From: CAZENU01 sp965117035
Lineage (GTDB): Bacteria; Chloroflexota; Dehalococcoidia; Lucifugimonadales; CAZENU01
Direction of reading: 5' to 3'
Assembly (NCBI GenBank): GCA_965117035.1
Contig: OZ220748.1
Coordinates: forward strand, 2,046,001 to 2,110,000
DNA length: 64,000 nucleotides
Position numbers and translations under genes: made by a program. Shown piece after piece: positions 17,601 through 25,572 of the stretch. The first letter of the stretch is position 1. Every line of letters begins with the position of its first letter. The notes below the pieces were generated by a model. It was not told the DNA's origin and did no database searches. It saw only the letters and a list, made by a program, of their open reading frames with translations.

Positions 17601-18530
17601 AAGCGCCCTCGACGGGTCCCGAAGACCCATCTCGCGCAGGTCCGTGAGCAAACTTCCCTCCAGCCGCGAGATGCCGTCGGCGATCCAGGGATAGCCAGAA
17701 AGCAGCCTCATCGCCTCGACGGAATTCGCCGCGAGTCGGTCCAGGTTGTCCAGCGCCACCCTGTCCGCTTCGCTCACTCCATCGGCGAGCACCGGGTAGC
17801 TCGCGAGGGCCGCGGCCGACCCGACGTGGTTGGACGCGATGCCGTCGAGGGACGAGAGCGCCGCGGCCTCGTCGGAGCCGATGCCGTCGGCGACCCACGG
17901 GTAGCCGACCAACAGCTGCGCCAGCGCGGTGTCCCTGAACGCCATGCTTCCCAGCAGCTCCAGGGTTTCCTTCTCAAGATGTTCGAGACCGTCGGCGAAC
18001 CACGTGTAGCGAAACAGGCGACCTGACAACTCGACGTCGATCGCCGCGATGTCACGCAGGCTGTTGAGAGACGAAGACTCCAGCCCCACGATTCCATCGC
18101 GAACCCACGGCAACTTCACGATCGACTCGCCAAGCTCTGAATCTTCGAGCCAGATGCTGACGATCGCCTCCGCGGCCTGCGAATGTTCTTCGTCCGACGG
18201 GCTTGCGAGCCACGGGACGATCCTTGACAGACGGGCGACGGCGACCTCCTCGACCGTCGGAGTAGCCGTCGGCGCGGGCGTGGCGGTCGGGACAGGCGTT
18301 GGCGTCGCCGTCGGTGATGGTGTAGTCGTGGGCGTCGGCGTCGCAGTGGGCACTGCCGTTGGCGTATCGGTGGCCGCCGCCGTCGGGCTCGCCGTCGCCC
18401 TCGGTGACGACTCCACGGCCGCCATGTGGGGCGGCTCGGTGGGCGTGGGTTGAGCTGCCGTCCCACCGCAGGCGGTCATCAGGACGGCGACAAGAGCCGT
18501 AGCCACATATGCGAGTCGTAACGAGTCCAT
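14670..18530 (-). CDS. Giant repeat lipoprotein with C-terminal gluzincin metalloprotease domain
   Basis: A 1286-residue envelope protein. The signal peptide ends in VLMTAC (Cys21), followed by a Thr/Pro-rich stalk to about residue 95. Then come about 25 tandem units of 34-36 residues, each opening with a variant of LPWVxDGI and carrying two predicted helices (for example ERLALDSLTAMAQAAPG). The C-terminal domain has HEVAH at 1136-1140 and WLVEGGAEF with Glu1154, the HExxH...E zinc site of MA-clan (M1-like, Peptidase_MA) enzymes. The frame is open upstream to 19301, but ATG at 18530 gives the signal peptide. No close neighbours share the strand. The substrate is unknown; the repeats probably form a solenoid presenting the protease. 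Confidence 0.85.
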   Translation of the reverse strand: MDSLRLAYVATALVAVLMTACGGTAAQPTPTEPPHMAAVESSPRATASPTAAATDTPTAVPTATPTPTTTPSPTATPTPVPTATPAPTATPTVEEVAVARLSRIVPWLASPSDEEHSQAAEAIVSIWLEDSELGESIVKLPWVRDGIVGLESSSLNSLRDIAAIDVELSGRLFRYTWFADGLEHLEKETLELLGSMAFRDTALAQLLVGYPWVADGIGSDEAAALSSLDGIASNHVGSAAALASYPVLADGVSEADRVALDNLDRLAANSVEAMRLLSGYPWIADGISRLEGSLLTDLREMGLRDPSRALAVAGFPWVADSILDFERGATSDLVHASPWVAGLSWIADGLTEQEAQALRGLENIRPHHSANFDPTFQGFRWLFDGITQDEWLVLVSLGAIEFDQMRFAGPILDLPWLIDDITAPESRAVEALSLALRESREAAELLAGLTWVVDGIAEAESHSLVTIGPIAANDIEAARLLLEIPWVADGVTAAEHRATEILIAANDRDPEAAEMLASLPWVIDGITEDDALRLDALSAVARQNLGTARLFAGLPWLARMTDNERLALDSLTVMAQAAPGLAESVVGFAWVIDGVTATEYRAMEVLVAAYESSPEAAELLASIPWVVDGITEDGALRLAALSAVAGQNLGTARLLADLPWLARMTDNERLALDSLTAMAQAAPGVAESVMGFAWVIDGVTETERRAIEVLATATERDPEAGEMFASLAWVVDGIVEDDALRLDALSEVARRNLGTARLLAGLPWLARMTDNERLALDSLTAMAEAAPGVAESVMGFAWVIDGVTETERRAIEVLATATDRDPEAAEMFASLPWVVDGIIEDDALRLDALSEVARRNLGAARLLAGLQWLARMTDSERLALDSLAAIADAASDVAESVVGFPWVIDGVTPHEQEMLHTMDVLARRDVELAKAVAASAWVADDITEVEERALSGLIHVPAETAAQMLEMVRTPHEFVDDPGQWAVRLLAALVRMGQAMFEELADEPWITDGVDDKDEALLEALPAIRHAAPELYADIVWSRHIQSATVSLPLTGEVDIWVFQPRAFHGGEDLPALVEDAVRATERFVDAPFPTDRVILLIPIVDRDTDHGLYGGLFWGRFITATRYEPSPVSRRVIYHEVAHYYFSGGLGPTWLVEGGAEFMVAYTRDRLGIESLEDRLPAARNNARWNCQGIINIVHLNERSRAHVYPPLRCNYDMGEHFLLELNETLGEEATGRAIRRLYWLSQAEGRRVTEEEIYRAFLDQTPRALVDEFNHLYRRLHGGAFLYD
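15790..17045 (-). repeat. Four tandem 312-base repeats inside the lipoprotein gene
   Basis: The marker GAGCGCCAGC begins at 15891, 16203, 16515 and 16827, exactly 312 bases apart each time. The flanking sequence of each copy is nearly identical. Each 312-base block encodes 104 residues, a set of three solenoid units (PWVxDGI, PWLARM and AWVIDGV types). Confidence 0.9.
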
Positions 18531-18840
18531 CTTGTGGCGCGAGTATATCAACTCTCCGTACATGGGTAATGCTGAAGTTCGTCGCGGGGAGTCGACCGCC
18601 CACACCCAACACGTTCGTCGTGGGTAGCGCCGGTGCTTCGACCTGCGCGCATCGAAGTGCGAGCGACCTTGTGTTGCCGCTCGGCCCGAGTCCGGGCCGC
18701 CCCATGCGGTATACTGCCCGCCTGCAAGTGCCGGCGGGGGCAGCGGTCGCGCCCGGGAGCGCGAGCCCAAGGTTGCCCACGCCTCATTCCCGCGGGCCGT
18801 CGGGCGGGGCCCCCGGCGCGCTCCAGGGAGGACGTTACCC
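18531..18840. promoter_or_regulatory. Divergent intergenic region, lipoprotein and binding-protein genes
   Basis: This 310-base stretch separates two divergent lipoprotein genes. A minus-strand TATACT (18542-18547) lies just before the lipoprotein ATG and a plus-strand TATACT (18710-18715) lies before the binding-protein gene. Neither has a clear -35. I see no RNA gene or repeat here. Confidence 0.35.
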
Positions 18841-20136
18841 ATGTCGACGGCGGCGGGACAGGTTCCCAGGGCCGGCGGCCGGCCGATCGGGCCGTGGCTG
18901 CTCTCGACGCTGGTCGCGGTCTGCCTGCTCCTGAACGCGGCGGCCTGCGTCGGCGATTCGGGCGACGGGCCAGCCGCGACTCCGTTGAAGATCGGCCTGC
19001 TGCTCGACTTCACGGGCTCGCCCCAGGCGTCCGCCGACAGGCAGCGGTCCTTCGACCTGGCGATACGGCACGTAAACGAGGCCGGCGGCGTGCTGGGCAA
19101 GCCGGTCGAGAGCGTCGCCGCCGACGCGACGAGGGACCCGGCAGCCGCCGTCGAGGCGGCCCGGCGGCTCGTCGAGGTCGAGGGCGTCCACGCGATAGTC
19201 GGCCCCAACGCCAGCGCGGCCGCGCTGCCCGTCGCGCGGAGCGTGTCCGGGCCGCTCCGCGTCCCCACCATCAGCCCTTCGGCCACCTCCCCCGAGCTCA
19301 CCGGCGTCGAGGACGGCGGCTACTTCTTCCGCACGGCGCTGTCCGACGCCGCCCAAGGCCCGGTCCTGGCGAGCGTGACGAGCGGCCTTGGCTTCGACAG
19401 CCTCGGCGTGATCTACCAGGACGACCCATACGGCCGCGGGCTGGCCGCCGCCTTCGAGGCGTCCTGGGACGGGACGCTCCGGGCCGTCTCCATCGACCCG
19501 GACGAGACGAGCTACCTCCCGGCGCTGGAGCGGAGCGCGGCCGAGGGCGCCCAGGCGCTGCTTCTCGTCGTCTTCGAGGACCACGCCCTGTCCATCGTGC
19601 GCGCGGCCCTGGACGCGGGCATCTACGACCGGTTCGTCTTCGCGGACGCGGCCAAGAGAATAAGCATCGTCAGGGAGATAGGCGGCGACCTCCTGGGCGG
19701 AATGTACGGCACCGCGTCCGCGGCCGACCCCGACAACGCCGCGACCGCCGACTGGGAGGCCGCCTTCATCGCCGAGTACGGCGCGCTGCCCGTCCTCGCC
19801 TACGTCAAGGAGACCTACGACGCGGCGATAGCTCTCGCCCTTGCCGCCCAGGCCGCGGGCAGCGTCGACGGCGCAGCGGTCCGCGACCGGCTCAGGCAGA
19901 TAGCGGGGCCGCCCGGCGAGACCGTCCCGGCGACTTCGGCCGGCGTCGCCAAAGGGCTGTCGCTGCTCGCCCGGGGCGGCGAGATCAACTTCGACGGCGC
20001 CGCCAGCACGCTCGATTGGGACGAAAACGGCGACCTTCGCCGGGGCCACATAGGCACGTGGCGCTTCACGCCTGACGGCCGCGTCGAGGAGCTCGACACC
20101 GTGGCCTACGACGGCGGACGGCAGCCCGGCCCGTAG
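18841..20136 (+). CDS. ABC transporter substrate-binding lipoprotein, branched-chain amino-acid type
   Basis: A 431-residue periplasmic-binding protein of type 1 fold. The signal peptide ends in LNAAAC (lipobox). The mature part starts with LKIGLLLDFTGSPQASADRQ and continues with AVEAARRLVEVEGVHAIVGPN and SVSGPLRVPTISPSATSPEL, the Peripla_BP_6 pattern of LivJ/LivK-like proteins. A GGGAGG site precedes the ATG. No LivHMGF permease or ATPase genes are adjacent, so it is an orphan; it may serve a remote transporter or act as a sensor. The ligand cannot be predicted. Confidence 0.9.
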   Translation: MSTAAGQVPRAGGRPIGPWLLSTLVAVCLLLNAAACVGDSGDGPAATPLKIGLLLDFTGSPQASADRQRSFDLAIRHVNEAGGVLGKPVESVAADATRDPAAAVEAARRLVEVEGVHAIVGPNASAAALPVARSVSGPLRVPTISPSATSPELTGVEDGGYFFRTALSDAAQGPVLASVTSGLGFDSLGVIYQDDPYGRGLAAAFEASWDGTLRAVSIDPDETSYLPALERSAAEGAQALLLVVFEDHALSIVRAALDAGIYDRFVFADAAKRISIVREIGGDLLGGMYGTASAADPDNAATADWEAAFIAEYGALPVLAYVKETYDAAIALALAAQAAGSVDGAAVRDRLRQIAGPPGETVPATSAGVAKGLSLLARGGEINFDGAASTLDWDENGDLRRGHIGTWRFTPDGRVEELDTVAYDGGRQPGP

Positions 20137-20144
20137 GCCCGCCG

Positions 20145-23100
20145 CTACTCGTAGCGCAGCGCTTCGGCCGGGTAGGTCCGAGACGCCTGGCGGGCCGGCA
20201 GGTAGGTCGCCAGCATCGAGAAGCCGTACGTCACCACCAGGATGAACGCGATCTCGCCCCACGGGACAGTGAAGCTAAGCGTCTCCACGCCCTCCTCCGC
20301 CGTGATCCCGGTGAACGCCTGCCAAGCCAGGATGAGCCCCAGCGTCGCTCCGAGCAGGGTGCCCAGCAGCGACACGAACGACGACTCCAGCAGGAAGCTC
20401 AGCAGCACCATTCTCCGGCGGTACCCGATGGCCCGGAGGACGCCTATCTGCTGCCGCCGCTCCACCACGGCGCGGGTGCTGACGATTCCCAGCGCCGCGA
20501 TGCCGACGAGCAGACCAAGCGCCATGAAGCCGGTGAACAGGCGGCCAAAGGCCCGCCCGGCCCCTGCCTCCCTCTCCAGCTCCTCCGCGCCCACCACGCT
20601 GGACATCCCGTGTTCCAGGAACGCCGCCTCGATCGCCTTGCTGGTCGTGGGGGCGTCGACGCCGTCCGCCAAGCGGAACCGGTAGCTCGTGATCGGAACG
20701 GGGAACGGCGACGCGTCGTCCAGCACCTGCTTCGAAGTGATGATCGAGCCGGAGCTCCGGTGCAGCCGGTCCATGACGCCGATCACCGTCAGCGTGACGA
20801 CCTCCCGTGTCCTGGGCTCGCGCACCTCGAGCTGCACCGGCCCCAGGGCGTCGTCGTTGTAGTAGACGTCCTGCAGCACCGGCTCGAACTCCTGGTTGAC
20901 CGGCGCGTTCTCGTCCGACCTGAGCAGGTAGCCGCCGACGACCGCCAGGCTCGGGTCGTCGATCAGCGCCTGCCAGACCTCCCGGTCGGTCTCCCCGTAG
21001 CCGTCGGCGATCAGCTTGAAGGTGAACCCGGTCTCGCCGAGATAGGCGTCGTCCGCCGCGACGAGCTGCGCGCCCTCCCAGGCCTGGCTCTCGCCGCCGA
21101 CCTGGCGCGCCTGCGCGCCGAGCGACGTGAAGCCGCCGATCGCCTCGAAGTCCTCGATCCTGAGATCGGGATGGTCGACTATGCTCCGGCGTATGTCCTC
21201 TATCGGAGTGTTGACGTTGACCCGCCCGTCCACCTCCCAGCCTCCCAGGACGTCATCGGGATCGCTGAACTGGCCGCTGAAGATGTTCGTCAGCGTGGAC
21301 ATCACCATCAGGGTGAAGATGACGAGCGCGAACATCGCGAGCGTAAGCCCTGTGCGCACCTTGTTGCTGAGCGGATAGGCGACGGCGGTCACCAGCACGG
21401 GGCGCAGCGTTCCGAAGCGGCTCGTCGCCGCCGCCAGCGCGCTCAGCATCAGGTCGGCGTTGTACATGATCGTCCAGACCGCCGCCGCGACCATGAACAC
21501 CCCGGAGACGAACATCATCTCGAAGTCCGCCTGCAGCTCCTGGATCAGGTCCGGCCACGGCTCGGACGGCATGATCCAGAAGCCCAGCATCAGCACGCCC
21601 AGGAAGGTGAACGCCAGCCGGTCGACGATGTCCTCCCGCGGCTCGACGCTGCCGCGGAAGAACGGGACCAGCATCGCCGCGCCCACCACGGCCAGCCCTG
21701 CCGCCACGATGATCGCCAGGGCGTCGGCCAGGGTGACGAAGTACACCAGCAGGCCCGTTCCGGCCACGAGCAGGATGGCGCCGAAGACCTCCAGCCTCAT
21801 GCCGCGTCCCGCGAGCAAGCGCAGGAACAGGCCCAGGCCGATGATCATGAGCGACGCGCCCGCCGTGAACACGGCCGCACGCTCCAGGCCCCAGATGCCG
21901 TACGCCATGATCCCCGCGCCGGCGAGCAGCGTCAGCCATCCCGCCAGCAGGTAGGGCCAGATGAACCGCAGCACCGCGAACAGGATGTCCGCCAGCCAGA
22001 ACAGCGGGAGCATCCAGACCAGGCCCAGCAGCGTGTAGCCGACGGCCCGCCAGACGTGCAACCGCCGGATCGCCGTGATGGCCCGCCACAGGAAGATGCC
22101 GGGGCGCACCAGCGCCCGCAGAAGCACGCCGCCGCGCTGCCGAAGCGTCGCCCGGCTGGCCACCTCGACCGCCTCGGGTATGTTCCTCACCGCCGCGACG
22201 ATGTTGAGCCGGCTCACCCTGTACGCCGAGCCCGCCACGGTGACGACCGTGATCACCATGCCGAGGCAGTACGAGACGACGATCGTCCGGGGCTCGAAGT
22301 GGATCGTGAGGCTGAAGTTGTTGTCGAACGAGCTGAACACGCGGTTGATCACGATCACCATCACCGCGCTCACCGCCAGTCCAAGGCCGACTCCCACGGC
22401 GGCCGACACCAGCGCGTAGGCCGTGCCCTCGAAGGTGAACATCTTGACCAGGTGGTCCCGCTTGGCGCCAACCGCCCTCGCCATTCCCATCTCGGGCCGG
22501 CGCGCCGACGCCAGCATGATGAAGATCAGGAAGATCAGCAGCGCCCCGACCGCGATCGAGAAGAGCGACATCACTAGGAAGAAGGTCGTCACGAAGCTCC
22601 CCACCTGGTCCGCGACCTCGAGCAGGTTGCGCTTGAACTCGATGACGCGGAACTCGGACAGCTCCTCGAACAGCGTCAGCGCCTCGCCCCGGACCTCCGC
22701 CAGCTCCTCGTCGTCCAGGGCCTCGGTCAGCTCGCCCACGACATCCTCGTCGGACAGCAGGCTGTTCAGCTCCGCGGTGAACTCGTCCTTCGCCAGCTCG
22801 GCTCGCAGCGCGGTCATGTCGGCCCTGAGCTCGTCGGACAGGTCCTCTTCCCGGGCCTGTATCGCGGCGACGACCGACTCCTGGCTCAGCAGCTCCTTCA
22901 GGCGCGAGCCCACCTCGCGGTCGTTGAACAGGATGCGGAGCTCCTTCGTGACCTCCTTGCTGTGCTCGACGCCACCCAGGGTGTCGCCCGTGTTCGAGAC
23001 GACGATCGTGTTGATCTCGCCCTCGCGGCCGAATATCTCCTGGACCTGCGCCAGCGGCATCACCATCGTCGGCTCGCGCCCGGCCAGGCCGCCCTTCTCG

Positions 23101-23771
23101 ACGATCCCCCTGACGGTCACCTCCAGCGGTTCGCCTTCGACGTAGATCTCGAGCGTGTCGCCGGCCTCGGCTTCGAGCTCCTCGGCGGCGGCCTCGTTGA
23201 CGTACGCCTCGCGACTCCCGAGCGACGCCAGCGACGCCTCGTTGCCGGATACCGCCTCCGGCAGGTCGAAGCCATGGATCAGGGACGCCTCGAGCCCGAC
23301 GACGTTCAGGAACCCCTCGTTCAGCTTCGTCCTCGGGTTGACGGACGGGGCGACCACCGCGAGCTGCGGCGCCAGCCCGTCTATCTTGTCGAGGTGGGCC
23401 ACGTCCTCCTGGATCTGCTCGAAGCGCCCGTACTCGATGAACGGCCTGGAGCCAAAGGAGTCGCCCGCGTCCGCGAAGGACGGGACGATCACCTCGTCTA
23501 TCGTCTTGAGCGAGTCGAGCGTCTCCTGTCGGATCGAGACGCTGAGCGTGTCGCCGGTGCCGAGGGCGGCCGAGATGATCACCGTGCTCAGCATCACGCC
23601 GATCACGATGAGCGCGGTCTGGCCCCACCGCCGCGTTATCGGCCTCACGCCCATCCTGAACATGACGCGGTTGCGCAGCGCGAGCAGCGCGACGATGGCG
23701 ATGGAGACGACGAACACGACGAGCAGAGTCGCCATGATCGCGTTCATGGAGACGCCGAAAATCTCTTGCAT
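20145..23771 (-). CDS. Large FtsX-like ABC transporter permease
   Basis: A 1208-residue membrane protein of the MacB/LolCE/FtsX superfamily. An N-terminal membrane anchor and MacB-like extracytoplasmic domain are followed by an FtsX module (about 400-540, with ARRPEMGMARAVGAKRDHLVKM). A central block of seven or so extra hydrophobic segments (about 570-800) comes next, then a second extracytoplasmic domain and a second FtsX module (VVERRQQIGVLRAIGYRR). I count about 16 membrane segments. A charged, probably coiled-coil stretch lies at about 285-385. It overlaps the ATPase gene by one base (TGATG), so both form one exporter, probably mechanotransmission-type. Confidence 0.88.
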   Translation of the reverse strand: MQEIFGVSMNAIMATLLVVFVVSIAIVALLALRNRVMFRMGVRPITRRWGQTALIVIGVMLSTVIISAALGTGDTLSVSIRQETLDSLKTIDEVIVPSFADAGDSFGSRPFIEYGRFEQIQEDVAHLDKIDGLAPQLAVVAPSVNPRTKLNEGFLNVVGLEASLIHGFDLPEAVSGNEASLASLGSREAYVNEAAAEELEAEAGDTLEIYVEGEPLEVTVRGIVEKGGLAGREPTMVMPLAQVQEIFGREGEINTIVVSNTGDTLGGVEHSKEVTKELRILFNDREVGSRLKELLSQESVVAAIQAREEDLSDELRADMTALRAELAKDEFTAELNSLLSDEDVVGELTEALDDEELAEVRGEALTLFEELSEFRVIEFKRNLLEVADQVGSFVTTFFLVMSLFSIAVGALLIFLIFIMLASARRPEMGMARAVGAKRDHLVKMFTFEGTAYALVSAAVGVGLGLAVSAVMVIVINRVFSSFDNNFSLTIHFEPRTIVVSYCLGMVITVVTVAGSAYRVSRLNIVAAVRNIPEAVEVASRATLRQRGGVLLRALVRPGIFLWRAITAIRRLHVWRAVGYTLLGLVWMLPLFWLADILFAVLRFIWPYLLAGWLTLLAGAGIMAYGIWGLERAAVFTAGASLMIIGLGLFLRLLAGRGMRLEVFGAILLVAGTGLLVYFVTLADALAIIVAAGLAVVGAAMLVPFFRGSVEPREDIVDRLAFTFLGVLMLGFWIMPSEPWPDLIQELQADFEMMFVSGVFMVAAAVWTIMYNADLMLSALAAATSRFGTLRPVLVTAVAYPLSNKVRTGLTLAMFALVIFTLMVMSTLTNIFSGQFSDPDDVLGGWEVDGRVNVNTPIEDIRRSIVDHPDLRIEDFEAIGGFTSLGAQARQVGGESQAWEGAQLVAADDAYLGETGFTFKLIADGYGETDREVWQALIDDPSLAVVGGYLLRSDENAPVNQEFEPVLQDVYYNDDALGPVQLEVREPRTREVVTLTVIGVMDRLHRSSGSIITSKQVLDDASPFPVPITSYRFRLADGVDAPTTSKAIEAAFLEHGMSSVVGAEELEREAGAGRAFGRLFTGFMALGLLVGIAALGIVSTRAVVERRQQIGVLRAIGYRRRMVLLSFLLESSFVSLLGTLLGATLGLILAWQAFTGITAEEGVETLSFTVPWGEIAFILVVTYGFSMLATYLPARQASRTYPAEALRYE

Positions 23772-24496
23772 CAGGCGCCCGTCCCGGCCGACGCGCCGTC
23801 CCGCTCGATCTGGCCGTCACGCATTCGCACGATCCGGTGCGCGCGCTGGCCGACCTCCTCCGAGTGGGTCACGACGACGAAGGTCTGCTTGTTGAGGGCG
23901 TTGAGCTCCTCGATCAGGCTCACGATGTCCTCCGCCGTCTCGCTGTCGAGGTCGCCCGTCGGCTCGTCCGCCCAGACGATGGCCGGCTCGTTGACCAGCG
24001 CCCGCGCGATGGTGACCCGCTGGCGCTGGCCGCCCGACAGCTCGCCCGGCAGGTGGTAGCCCCTGTCCTCCAGGCCGACGGTCGCGAGCGTCGCCATCGC
24101 CCTCTCGCGCGCCTCCCCTGCCGGCACGCCCGACAGCAGGAGCGGCATCTCCACGTTCTCCACGGCGCTGAGCACCGGCAGCAGGTTGTACAGCTGGAAG
24201 ACGAAGCCCATGTGGCGCGCCCGGTAATCGCTCCGGTCGTCGTCCGGCAGCCCGTGCAGCTCGACGCCATCGATCAGTATCCGCCCCGAGTCCACCTCGT
24301 CCAGGCCGGAGAAACAGTTGAGCAGCGTTGTCTTGCCGCAGCCGGAGGGACCCATGATGGCGACGATCTCGCCGCGCTCCACCAGCAGGTCTATGCCCCG
24401 CAGCGCGTGCACCTTGACCGCGCCCGTGTCGTAGGTCTTGTGTATATCCGTTGCTTCGACGATCGCGTCTGTCAATTTTTCACCATCCCGCAGCAT
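23771..24496 (-). CDS. ABC transporter ATP-binding protein (MacB/LolD type)
   Basis: Nucleotide-binding subunit for the adjacent FtsX-like permease. Walker A GPSGCGKTT, Q-loop FVFQLYNLLP, signature LSGGQRQRV, Walker B AIVWADEP and H-loop VVTHS are all present. LLPVLSAVENVEMPLL is typical of the LolD/MacB/FtsE branch. The frame opens at 24514, but the ATG at 24496 (or a TTG a few codons later before the conserved VEATDIHKTY) is more likely. The stop overlaps the permease start by one base. A 63-base gap separates it from the upstream regulator. Confidence 0.94.
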   Translation of the reverse strand: MLRDGEKLTDAIVEATDIHKTYDTGAVKVHALRGIDLLVERGEIVAIMGPSGCGKTTLLNCFSGLDEVDSGRILIDGVELHGLPDDDRSDYRARHMGFVFQLYNLLPVLSAVENVEMPLLLSGVPAGEARERAMATLATVGLEDRGYHLPGELSGGQRQRVTIARALVNEPAIVWADEPTGDLDSETAEDIVSLIEELNALNKQTFVVVTHSEEVGQRAHRIVRMRDGQIERDGASAGTGA

Positions 24497-24509
24497 ACTC
24501 GCATAGCGC
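24493..24509. repeat. 17-base word shared with the amidase duplication breakpoint
   Basis: GCATACTCGCATAGCGC occurs here at the start of the ATPase gene and again, identically, at 28075-28091, where the truncated amidase copy stops matching the intact gene. Confidence 0.5.
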
Positions 24510-24559
24510 GGCAACGTTTTTCAATGGCATACCGAGAGCCCGAGGGCGCCATCGACCGG

Positions 24560-24871
24560 CTATCGAAACGACATGTTCAGAGCGCGTTCGAGACTGTCCA
24601 GGTACTCGGCGAAGGCCCTCCGCCCCTCCGGCGTCGCCTCCACCCACGTCCGGGGCTTCGCGTCGAGAAATTCCTTGGCGGTGCTCACGTATCCGGCATC
24701 CTCCAGCTTGCGCAGGTGGATGGTCAGGTTGCCGCCGGTCAGGCCCAACGTCTTCTGGACGAAGCCATAGGCCACCCGGTCCGACCCCGACCGGGACGCC
24801 AGTAGCGTCATGATGCGCAGCCGCGTGGACTGGTGGATCGTCTCGTTGAGGACGATCGGCTCCTCGCTCAT
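24560..24871 (-). CDS. Winged-helix transcriptional regulator (ArsR/HTH_34 type)
   Basis: A 103-residue DNA-binding protein with a single winged helix: STRLRIMTLLASRSG, VAYGFVQKTLGLTGGNLTIHLRKLEDAGYV and a wing with PRTWVEATPEGRRAF. This is the short HTH_34 group that usually sits with a small membrane protein and an ABC exporter. Its ATG overlaps the stop of the membrane gene (ATGA, 24868-24871). It probably represses the operon through the palindromes in the promoter at 25527-25572. Confidence 0.88.
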   Translation of the reverse strand: MSEEPIVLNETIHQSTRLRIMTLLASRSGSDRVAYGFVQKTLGLTGGNLTIHLRKLEDAGYVSTAKEFLDAKPRTWVEATPEGRRAFAEYLDSLERALNMSFR

Positions 24872-25503
24872 GCCAGGCTACCCCTGCGAATCCACACCCA
24901 TGCGACGACTACGACAGCAAGTATGAGCGCCGCCGACACCACGGGCGCGGCGTCGCCCGCGAGGTGCGTGGGCAGGTAGTAGGAGACAGCGATGCCAAGC
25001 CCCACCAGGGAAATGGCGAAGTGGTGCATGATGCCGAACAGGACGTACCCCAGCGCTACGATGCCGAAGGCGACTCCCCTGATGGCGGCCGGGTCGGCGT
25101 CGGAGGTCCACAGGCCCGACGCCGCGGGAACGATGAAGCACGCCGACACCACCGCCATCCAGAAGCCCAAGACCCGCAGACCTGCCGCCGTGGCGGAGGG
25201 GCCGCTCGCGTTCTGCCTGCTGGCGCGGTAGCCGATGATCGAGCTCCCGACCGCCCCCGGGACCACCAGGCCGAACCACAGCAGGCCGGGGTACCAGGGG
25301 TAGTCCGCGGCAAACGTCGGCGCCCATGTCTCGACGGCGTACATCGAAAGGTACCCGGCGGCCACGATGGCGCCCCACATCAACGTGATGCTCGTCCAGC
25401 CCGCCATGTACATGGAGCTGCGCGACCTGTCCAGGGTCGCCTGTATCGACGTCCACCCCTGCTCCGGGGTGATATGCTGCTCTTCGCTGTCTCGGTTCCG
25501 CAT
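24868..25503 (-). CDS. Six-helix integral membrane protein
   Basis: A 211-residue protein with a hydrophilic N-terminus containing HITPEQGWTSIQATLDRSRSS and about six membrane helices. It resembles the small membrane proteins that precede HTH_34 regulators in ABC operons; no catalytic residues are recognisable. The ATG at 25503 has AAGGAG eight bases upstream and follows a strong promoter, so it is preferred to the ATG at 25572, which would lie on the -35 element. It is the first gene of the membrane protein-regulator-ATPase-permease operon. Confidence 0.75.
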   Translation of the reverse strand: MRNRDSEEQHITPEQGWTSIQATLDRSRSSMYMAGWTSITLMWGAIVAAGYLSMYAVETWAPTFAADYPWYPGLLWFGLVVPGAVGSSIIGYRASRQNASGPSATAAGLRVLGFWMAVVSACFIVPAASGLWTSDADPAAIRGVAFGIVALGYVLFGIMHHFAISLVGLGIAVSYYLPTHLAGDAAPVVSAALILAVVVVAWVWIRRGSLA

Positions 25504-25526
25504 GGCCGACTCCTTGGTGCAAGTTA

Positions 25527-25572
25527 CTATAAAGTAGTTTGCAGTATAAACTATAGCCCCGATGTTTGTCAA
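25527..25572 (-). promoter_or_regulatory. Strong promoter with nested palindromic operator
   Basis: On the minus strand TTGACA (25567-25572) is followed by an 18-base spacer and TATACT (25543-25548). The -10 region sits inside a perfect inverted repeat, TAGTTT/AAACTA with a 7-base spacer (25535-25553), itself bracketed by CTATA/TATAG arms (25527-25556). The arrangement suits autorepression by the winged-helix protein of the operon. Confidence 0.7.

Noticed and set aside
18531..19301. Longer start of the repeat lipoprotein up to 19301
   Set aside because: The extra 257 residues overlap the divergent binding-protein gene and hide a clear signal peptide that starts at 18530.
20610..22577. 655-codon plus-strand frame
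   Set aside because: Antisense to the ABC permease; rich in Arg, His, Asp and Gln without domains.
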